DNA of 64,000 nucleotides from Phymatolithon calcareum (lineage: Eukaryota; Rhodophyta; Florideophyceae; Hapalidiales), in the NCBI GenBank assembly GCA_977006965.1, contig OZ345373.1, positions 2,232,001-2,296,000 of the forward strand, read 5' to 3'. The notes beneath the pieces are model-generated. The model searched no databases. It was not told the DNA's origin and worked only from the letters and a program-made list of their open reading frames with translations. A program made the translations under genes and the position numbers. The first letter of the stretch is position 1, and every line of letters begins with the position of its first letter. Shown here piece after piece: positions 57,901 to 64,000 of the stretch.

Positions 57901-59221
57901 TATACCCGAAATCTACCCTAGTAACACTATTCCAGTACTGCCATATTCAGTTACTGTGCGCGTGTCGTGTCTACGTAACAGAAATTTCAGTATAAAAGTG
58001 ACACAGATTCCAATATCTCCATCATTTGCAGCGACTACTCATAAACTTCAAGGAACAACATGTGATGCAATTTTGTCGTACAGTGTTAATGAACCTGGTA
58101 GACAACCAACATCGCTCTATGTATTGGCTTCTCGCGTTAAAACATTAGAAGGTCTTTTTCTCTGCAAAAAACTTACAGAGGAAGACTTTAAATATTTCAG
58201 GCCCTCTCAAGAAGTTCTTGATGAAGAAGAAAGACTTGACGGGCTCTGCACAAGAACACTGGAGAATTTCATGAATGGAACTATATTTCCGGATGAAGTC
58301 AATAATGAGACTCAGAACCTGAAAAGAGTAGAAGAGAACGACCCGGAAGAAACAATAATTGACCTTTATCCACCTAAAAATAACGAAAAAACCGGAAACA
58401 ATGTGATTCATCAATCGGTTAAAATCCCCTCACATAATACTTCTTATTTCGGAAGCTCATGTTTCGAATTGCTCGTACCTCATTTTCACTCTGGAACAGT
58501 TATGAGAATAAAGTCTGTCCACAGATTCCTTGTAAGTTGTAATTTCAGAGCTCCTGCTCTTCCAATAACCTCACTCTTAGCCGATAGTGTTTCTAGACAC
58601 CCAACACTATGGAAACCTGTTGATGTTCCAGGTGATGGGAATTGCTGGATATATGCAACAGTTCTCTCCATTTACTACTGCACTTTAAGTTTAGGAAACG
58701 CTTTATATTTGAATCCACAAGATTGTAGAAGAAAAATATCTTCCCTTCTTTCCGAAGTGTCAAAATCCGATGAACATACGAAACATAGCTTTCTACGAAA
58801 TATGAACCTATTAACTTCTCGACAAGGTGTTGCTCTACAGCAATTTTCTACTGCAATAGGATACAGTAACTCATTAGAAATGTTGTCCTCGTTTCTAAAG
58901 ATTGGAACCCCTAATATTTGCTTGTGGGCTGCTGACATTGGTGACGAAATGAACTTGCTTTCGCTTGTATTAAATCAAAACATTATATCTTATAGTCCTT
59001 CTTCAACAAAAACACATCAATCTACCTTAGATCTAAATTCAACTATTGGTCCTTTGTCCCCGACTTCAGTCTACAGTCCATATCCAGATATTACGCTTGA
59101 GAACTCAGCAGTACCATTTCAAATTCCAATACTTTTCTCAGACGGTAATCACTTTCAGTGTCTAATCCCTCCGTCCGATTTTGATATTTTCTCATTGCCC
59201 TCATGGGATTTTAATAATTAG
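51941..59221 (+). CDS. Helitron Rep/Pif1 helicase with C-terminal OTU protease domain, intact
   Basis: Rolling-circle transposase of 2426 residues, uninterrupted. Zinc-binding N-terminal pairs: CAVC and CNKC (about residues 248 and 326). Helitron Rep region: AMFITVTLN, then the HUH motif LHVHL (His826, His828), then YYTIKYVVK with Tyr1091 and Tyr1095, the nicking residues. An acidic linker follows (about 1370-1395). Pif1-type superfamily 1 helicase: Walker A GEGGTGKS (1604-1611), Walker B WDEISM (Asp1677, Glu1678), and C-terminal YVLASRVKTLEGLFL (~2058). OTU-like cysteine protease: GDGNCW with Cys2235, and GNHFQCL with His2404 near the end. ATG 51941 is the first start in this frame after the AAACA array. 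Codons are notably AT-rich compared with neighbours, fitting recent arrival. Confidence 0.93.
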   Translation: MGRKRKHDRKILSNRPKKVKKSTPILPHIKMSDDIIQYDYKENYLIKIAAKIKSTSFQEEVYSPVKLAPNVNNSVLHKRKYSTIKLAPQIMHNAVLPMREPKCIPILPLDTLQKNVYFSTDSALFDFRPQELKMNKNKRFSEISEGTKPVFHDECYSSIKLAPRTEPTALPSFRDDKSVPILPFATVKENVPSSTDSVGHELLSEEELAKMTENQSFSAVSEETKRAVHEECRKMLTGPFMEQKVCAVCDSWTRENLCPLREPSKDFYSRCLNRLAPSVDLPERLKRFYDISAYIPELKNALLSKQGVEEDKCIENIFRIRVCNKCYNSLKRGSQYENNNPPKFSVANGFTIGLLPKSIIDATVTEKRLTSLTNIKGHTVIARGGKHRFIKSHFIVFSSQPDVIKEGINELIKEEDKLLLIFTNPMTDAQKRATMRRYIARKGKINDLLDFYMENNALYKCLERNGTEICRLQNISSSAQSELDNVNTVYYIDDQMSAEEISENQSNIRRPTVLDSAQNPDEETIIRQDASLFTNEEATEPITTLKMATAQVIDVQQAGKLLPANSPNFFGRLFPHLFPFGYGHPDVSRNVSVSLEECVKHYLKLSSRRFSQDETFPLIAFDIVSRKRAMSHISLTCRLNPKEIEILNEVSASDLAGQLEQETRKREILKNGHNFTEKTMNHGGKRLLRRVNAVLGKTFASNEERKIYQRKAWSMAAKYHSAAMFITVTLNENGNVTVAFFAGDIKRDNLISITENDIPCNASRIEIAGRDPVSCDLFFTNILEMLIGPMIGFDMKTKLPRKQGGLFGVPKAFMGGIENQGKGTLHVHLIVFLAGFPNDADEIMLLLKTNKDFRDRMNSYIDSVIESSAINSESELECPNCCSKGTIEPTKISKIAYSRNLKFDTPPDTSKCKTCQNSFGGDVVIRHNLRRMKMQLFEQCASHTLGNKCSDAFSLSTVGSVEQYDKEEDNKVAIRSAVPRISSIPDKNSSREDLLVHAIFMIELLLLNQNHRWKHAKSCFKKSSNCKEGFCRYNFPRLANHLTQIDEFGSITGKRIVGSEYINSFNSVLLHVIRSNHDVRFLLCCAHEIYYTIKYVVKEQMTIDNIAAITIASYTKRLGKETTLKKDISAARTVYGRIASMAYARSDLVEVGAVTAVHYLLHGTTFVCSHDFQSLHLGRHLYDLDEIESDIGIIPYGNSYIAFNVTSNYTLRPLELDKTCLYDYTEGYLISKDIPKEIDSNLDCMRLHPNHPFYATRVVKRRKVKVISDIIGPRIPDLYEISDEEMEKYAKIALLLFKPYRSKVNILQQFKSFKEAFQNFKNSVQYKNSQAERILSNMQHYYIGKRRAQEMRAEQRENWALQHENPFELDSDPSSVEDDDIDDLEETSGDDEEECTPFDVQQFTFQLHPGIVERILGSLIDEININGRITNSTRKRDVCSLREMRSFVRRHVHKHISTEENEKGISYWPFREEKLNGISKTRFLSKDIAASYDSMICQDDKALNSKNMELKVSAKNSKEETVVRLLEDAIKSKRESENRYIDDNCSVKLAETINPSIDQVANRFTLNERQTIAFRIAGSYLLDSFKRSLLRYSPGKPLRMHLSGEGGTGKSRIVEAIRFLANGWGYPDAVVTVAPTGIAAVLVDGETVHSKLQILHNKKPTMKQLEEWSRVYMVIWDEISMTGQTLFSKAMKKIKAFLGTEKGCDARIHIVTAGDFAQLPPCFEKYVFSPPAFVEASTFLLDSATKAGTESSVSGSNSRKSNANVNNITGYHIWQSFKTVVKLKENMRHRSDPSYGSILKRLRTGDQTVQDFEVLNTRFLDPLCPTSEVQKQFKNRKDKNLSFPIAVQANRSRHSINWLSTSEISQNSSEVEIPIVCPAQFSATKRGAKPTMEQLEDLLKLGDNKLQRLSPLLPIFPGMRVFITQNISPKLGLANGSTGTVLGCQFPENVVFRTILVKGAPMKISSTIPEIVFVSVEQAKLKTRFSNIPEIYPSNTIPVLPYSVTVRVSCLRNRNFSIKVTQIPISPSFAATTHKLQGTTCDAILSYSVNEPGRQPTSLYVLASRVKTLEGLFLCKKLTEEDFKYFRPSQEVLDEEERLDGLCTRTLENFMNGTIFPDEVNNETQNLKRVEENDPEETIIDLYPPKNNEKTGNNVIHQSVKIPSHNTSYFGSSCFELLVPHFHSGTVMRIKSVHRFLVSCNFRAPALPITSLLADSVSRHPTLWKPVDVPGDGNCWIYATVLSIYYCTLSLGNALYLNPQDCRRKISSLLSEVSKSDEHTKHSFLRNMNLLTSRQGVALQQFSTAIGYSNSLEMLSSFLKIGTPNICLWAADIGDEMNLLSLVLNQNIISYSPSSTKTHQSTLDLNSTIGPLSPTSVYSPYPDITLENSAVPFQIPILFSDGNHFQCLIPPSDFDIFSLPSWDFNN

Positions 59222-60154
59222 AAATTTTTACGTACCGTTTTCCACGTTTACAAATACGAATCAAGGGTACTCGAATTTTCTGGCGTGGAGTTAAGATGTA
59301 GTATTGATTAGTATTGATTGCAAGTGAGGAGAGTCAGTTTAATCCACGTGCCGCTAACATGGGATATTTTAACATTAGCAGTGCGAAAAGTATGTTCTTT
59401 ATGAATCGTTTATGATAATTTATTGCTGTCAATAGCCGTTACAGTACACTTGCCACCATATCGCACCATCGATCGTATGAATAACATGTGCATAAACCGT
59501 CACAATATATGCGAGAGACAGGAACTGCTTCTTCGAAGGGGATACGAGATGTTTCGAATAGAAAATAGACCAAATTGAATAAATTATGAAACTTTCAAGA
59601 AATTGTACATCGCATTCTAAATCTCTGAATATCAAATAAACACGTTGTCTCGAAATATGTGCGTTTCCCGTGGGAATGAGGTCAAGATTTGGAAGAGAGA
59701 ACATTTTTAACTCCGTTTCATCTGTTGTGGCATTATCTATCTGAATATTTAATCCTTATCTATGGTAGTGAGTTTAGATAACCATGCAAGTACATTTTAT
59801 CCCCTGTCGTCCATTGCACTAACTTAAACAATGAAAATATCAATGGTGTTCTAAGTGGACAGCTCAGCATTATTTCTGGAATAGTTACGTTGAAAAAACT
59901 AAAGTTATTTACAAATGTGTGGCACGATTTTACCAATCCCTCAATTAAAGGAAGAATTTCTTCAAATTTGACGTTAACTACAGTAGAATTCACAGAGACT
60001 GTCAGTTCGTGTAATCAAAAACTCTATGGCACAGGAAAACTGTTGATTCGTAGTCCAGACAAACACATCACACATCTTGAAACCTATCACGTCCACAATA
60101 CTTCTGAACACATCTCACACGTGGTGAAACCGTCCTGCAGGTCAGTGATGCGAC
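59222..60154. other. Intergenic; probable Helitron 3' flank
   Basis: No gene seen. The Helitron 3' terminus (a hairpin followed by CTRR) should lie here, but I could not place it; no convincing hairpin-plus-CTRR pair stands out before the alpha repeats begin at ~60155. Confidence 0.35.
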
Positions 60155-61300
60155 TATTGGGCTAGCTGGCGGTGATCATAGAGCGGAAAATGGAAATCTG
60201 CAAGTTTTTTGAGAATATTAGTCAGCGAAGCAGTTTAAAAAGCCTCCTTACAAGTCTCATACACGTTCACAGAACCCCTGCAACACACTTGTCGAAGCCT
60301 GCCAGGCTCACAGTACATCTGAACACACCTCAAAAACGTTGAAACCTCCCTCTTAAATGATACCTTTGTAACTATTGGCAAGCTCGTGGTGCTCGTGGAG
60401 TTGCAAATCAATTCAATATGCAAAATCTGCAAATTATCTTACAATGTAAGTTAGGGAGGCGGGTCAAAACGCCTCTTTGAAAGTCTGAAAGAAGGCGGCA
60501 GTGTGCAGAATTTCTGAAACGTCCAACTTTTCAGTGGCCAAAATATTGGCGAGCACAAAAAATTATCAATTATTTTAAGTTGTAAATTCTACAAATTTTA
60601 ATCTCTGAGTGGTCCAATGAAATCTCAGAACGAGATAAATGTGGTCCAATCATTTCGACGATTTCGTCCAATGAAGCAATCGTGTCCAAGGGATACAGGA
60701 AACGGGGAGCTACTGGTGCTCGTGAAGTGGAAAATGATTTCAATATGCGAAATCTGGAGGATTTGAGAGAATTTAAGTAAGGGAGGCGCTTCAAAACGCC
60801 TCTTCGAAAGTCTCAAAGAAGGCGGGAATCTTCAAAATTTCTGAAACGTCCAACTTTTCAATAGCCAAAATATTGGCGAACACGTAAAATTGTCAATTTT
60901 TTTAAATTGCAAAATCTGCAAATTTTAATCTCTGAGAGGACCAATGAAATCACAGAACGCGATGAATGTGGTCCAATCGTTTCGATTATCTCGTCCAATG
61001 AAATCACAGAACCCAATGAATGTGGTCCAATCATTTCGACTATCTCGTCCAATTAAATGAATGAAATGATAGCACCCGATGAATGTAGTCCAATCATTTC
61101 GATAATATCGTCCAATTAAATTCTTAGAAACATGGGTGTCATAACTCAACATCTCCGCTAATACCATAACTAAAGTTATGGAATTTCGATAATCTCGTCC
61201 AATTATATTCTTAGAAACATGGGTGTCATAATTCGACATCTCCGGTAGTACCATAATTGTAGGCTCGCAGGCTCGCGCAGTACCATAACTTTAGTTTTTT
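60155..61300. repeat. Alpha repeat cluster, copies 3-5
   Basis: Three partial, diverged alpha copies: 60155-60250 (head only), 60370-60665 (head, GAATTTCTGAAACGTCCAAC and one tandem unit) and about 60700-61300 (head, three ~54-bp units, GTGTCATAACTCAACATCTCC, tail). At 60665-60710 an alpha unit is joined to a piece of beta-type sequence (GAAGCAATCGTGTCCAAGGG, compare 35470-35500). At about 61165 CCATAACTAAAGTTATGG forms a palindrome from two facing alpha tails. Confidence 0.7.
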
Positions 61301-62363
61301 AAATTTAAATTATAATTATAAAAGAAATAAATATATATAGCATTATAATATAGCTTTATCACTATAACTGAATTTTTGAGCTAAATATTACAATCCATAC
61401 TTAGTTGGAGCATTGTTTCCAAGTGCTACATAAATTGGAGCTGGTCCGTTTACTTTTAGCTGGCACTCTCCGTGCGATTGCACTTTCCGAAACGAAACTT
61501 CGTCTAGCACACATGGGTTTATCCGTTTTGTATCATCGACGGGAATCAATATTGCACCTTTATGCATTTAGTCGAAGTCGCTCCACACACAGAGGTCCAG
61601 TCTGGGTGGTTCACGGGACAAGATTTTCAAGAGGAGAAGTATTGCTAGTATAGCCAGAAAAGTACGTGCACGCGTTCCAGTTTGCAATTCTGAGGATGTT
61701 GGAACTAAATTATGGAAATAAATACTGGAACGATTTGGAGTTTTCATGGCATGCGGCTACACCACGCTAGAGTCGACACAGCATATCGTCCGGTGAAGAA
61801 AACAATAATATCCAGTAGAAGCCTCGAGACTCGCCCCCATTACGATGGTCTCGTGGTCAATCTTTGATAAAATACTGGGTTTAGAAACGTAAGCTGGTCG
61901 CAGACCAGGCAAAACGGCAACGAGCAGTGCGGAACAAAAGAAGATTGTATACATTTCGCGCGTTCAGCGTTGTAAAACCTCACGAAGGTCCACGTGCTGA
62001 GGGCGCGAATGGTAAAACACTCTTCTTTTGTTCTAAACTGTTCATTGCCGTTTTGCGACATTTAAGAATACGCGAGGCACACCGTTTGTCTAATCACATG
62101 CCGTTGGAGTATTTTCGGGAAATTTCAGGACATGTTCCGTAAGACTGGAACATTGGTGCGGAGGATACACAAGTTAGAATGTGCTGCATTCTCAGGGGCG
62201 ACATGGTAGTCGGCACTCCCTCTCGCCAATTGTGGCTTGCTTTAAATGCGATCCTTTACTCGCTGTGATGAGTGGTGCCTTATAAGCTATCCGATTCTCC
62301 AACCCACTAGCTGGGGTTTGCATAGCACACCCCGCTAATACCGACATTATCCTATCTCTGTCA
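61301..62363. other. Intergenic, no gene recognised
   Basis: AT-rich at the left (61300-61380), then open frames without motifs (for example 61405-61653 plus). Nothing supports a call. Confidence 0.3.
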
Positions 62364-62560
62364 GGTCTAACGGCCACCTCGATGCGCACGTGCGAGTCAG
62401 TGACCCAGCATGGCCATCTGTCGGGCCTCCCCTCCAGCGATGTTGGGTCTATCACTTTCTGGTCTAACGGCTACCGCGATACGAACTTGCGAGTCAGCGA
62501 CCCAACTTGGCGATCACTTGTTGCCTCCCATCCTGTGATTATTTCGACTATCGGGTCTGT
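62364..62560. repeat. 97-bp direct tandem duplication
   Basis: GGTCTAACGGCCACCTCGAT (62364) and GGTCTAACGGCTACCGCGAT (62461) begin two diverged units sharing TGCGAGTCAG and CGACCCA-type blocks. Two units only. Confidence 0.65.
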
Positions 62561-64000
62561 CCGCTATTACTAGCTGACACATGCGGCTGGCCACCCGACG
62601 TGGTCGTTCTATAGTATTTCCCCTAAGTCTTGCGCTGCCAGCGTCTTTCCCAGCCTTGTCGTTTCGCCATTGACGGAGCTCACATTGCAAGCCACGGCAT
62701 TTTTCGACAACAAGATACATTCACTGCAGTTTCAGATTGCCAGTGAAATGGCACAAATGGCTGAGGGTACTGACCTCTCCCGCACGAGCAAACTTGACAC
62801 AGACAACGCTCGAATCGTTGAGCTGTGCAGACCGGCTCCACTGGTCGAAGAAGTTGATTCTTTCTCTAGTAGTGGAAAATATGACCTGCCAAGACGAGGA
62901 TCTACGTGCGTTGAACTTCTTGAGCTATACTTTCGCGGACACGACCATAAGAAGGGGACTCTAATGTACATCTTTATAGATGCTATTGGGATCAAAAAAA
63001 ATCACGACGTCAAGGAATGTAATGACAACGAATGCCCACAAATGCGAGCTCGGAAAACGAGAGTCGACCAACAGGTGGGTTCCACATAGTCCATAGCGCC
63101 TCCATCTTTTGGTACAGTAGAGTACGCATTTTATATCGCAGAAAAGAACGGATGACCAAAGCGCGGGTGGACTCTCATTCTTTGTCACAACAGAGTACGC
63201 ATTAGTCAAGCCAAATGTTATGCATCACGTCATTGTTGGCGCAATCGTCTGTCTTCGTTACTCCCCTTCATTCATTCATTTTGCGTATTCCCATTGTGGG
63301 GCTAGCTTCTCCCATTCTAGTCTATTTGTTGCGAGTTTGATTGCTGACGGCAAGTCGAGGTCCGGGAGGCCGCCAAAGATTAATTCTGGGGCCTAAGAAT
63401 GTGTCCCAGTCAATCTTGGTGGAGAAACTTATAGTTTCCCCAGTGCCTTCTGTTTTTCCTTCGTTTCCCCTCCGGGAAGCGTCCCTTCGTCGTTACGCCA
63501 CTGGTAACAAGTCTTAAATCTTCGAGCAGTTTTCGTGACATCGGTAACATGCAGTGATTTCTTCGCTGTTCAGTTTTGTGTACTATCGAAATGAGGGCAC
63601 TATCATGGAGAAACCAACATGGCCTCAAGAGAAGCAGTCCAAGGAATGAACAAGGGAATTTGCGAGCTGTAAAGGAAATAACATCTGTATCAAGTACAAT
63701 AAGCGTTTCTTGTCTCTCGTCTAAAATCAGGATTGCCGCAAATTCAAGGTCTGGGAAAACCACTGCGGGGAAGACAAGAAACAATGCGCCTGTTTCAAAT
63801 AACAGGACAGAAAATTCGGAGACAGTCTATCTGGCTCTGGATTAGCGCCGATGACCAGATTCGGCATCTTAGAAACACGATAACAGTCGAGAACAACGTT
63901 ATGTCGGTAGAAATATCAACACGTTTTGGTCGGCACAGTGCTTCTTCGGGAGCGCACGGAAAGAAGTGCCAGGTGTAGGCGTCGCGCTTTTGGGATAGAA
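62561..64000. other. Anonymous region at window end
   Basis: A plus-strand open frame at 62670-63089 (139 codons) contains IASEMAQMAEGTDLSRTS and DVKECNDNECPQMRARKTR but matches no family I know. 63410-63990 has short frames on both strands. No supported gene. Confidence 0.3.

Noticed and set aside
60140-60180. Helitron 3' end at GGGCTAGCTGG
   Set aside because: The CTAG here belongs to the head of an alpha repeat also present at 24.9 and 29.9 kb (GGCTAGCTGG and GGCTGGCTGG), so it is not evidence of a Helitron terminus.
63410-63480. Similarity to 4420-4470 (GTGGAGAAACTTAT...AGTGCCTTCT)
   Set aside because: The match covers only about 45 bp and flanks do not align. It could be chance or a very old repeat.

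Overview
This is a stretch of eukaryotic nuclear DNA made almost entirely of transposable elements, their relics, dispersed repeats and a few decayed host-like genes. The eukaryotic evidence is a canonical GT-AG intron with a CTAAC branch site, and the LTR, LINE, hAT and Helitron elements present. There are no rRNA or tRNA genes, operons or bacterial signals. The lineage cannot be fixed from the sequence. Hog-type Hint domains, seen here twice, are known from red algae among other groups, and the one intact intron is very short, so a red alga is my best guess (low confidence).

Layout. 1-3.4 kb: gag, primer-binding site and 5' LTR of an LTR retrotransposon on the minus strand; pol lies outside the window. 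3.6-13.5 kb: a near-complete but broken LINE (5.1-10.2 kb) and three 5'-truncated relatives that share its 3' terminus. 13.6-14.8 kb: a non-autonomous DNA transposon with ~110-bp terminal inverted repeats and strong internal palindromes. 15.1-17.9 kb: a hAT transposase pseudogene interrupted by a solo LTR of the first family, with a perfect 5-bp target duplication. 21.6-22.2 kb: the 5' part of a second hAT transposase.

22-50 kb is a mosaic of repeats. Its recurring parts are: relics of a Sel1-repeat gene; a short N-terminal leader module found on at least two different proteins; a ~1.5-1.8 kb spacer repeat (S, five copies); two Hint-domain gene relics; an unidentified gene-like family (Y); and two other repeat families (alpha, beta). 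Mostly they lie on the minus strand in the order gene 3' end, spacer S, leader module, next gene. Three single-copy host-like relics lie among them: an RluA-family pseudouridine synthase, a bromodomain protein with a CFP1-like cysteine motif, and the C-terminus of a GMC oxidoreductase. The only intact spliced gene model (two exons, 322 aa, function unknown) carries the leader module.

50.8-59.2 kb is a different world: a 1.14-kb almost perfect AAACA array ends 10 bp before an uninterrupted 2426-codon Helitron Rep/Pif1 helicase/OTU protease gene that looks clearly more AT-rich than its surroundings. It is the only intact transposon gene here and probably the youngest insertion. 59.2-64 kb holds alpha repeats, a 97-bp tandem duplication and anonymous DNA.

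All homology calls come from reading motifs and comparing copies inside the window; no database search was possible.
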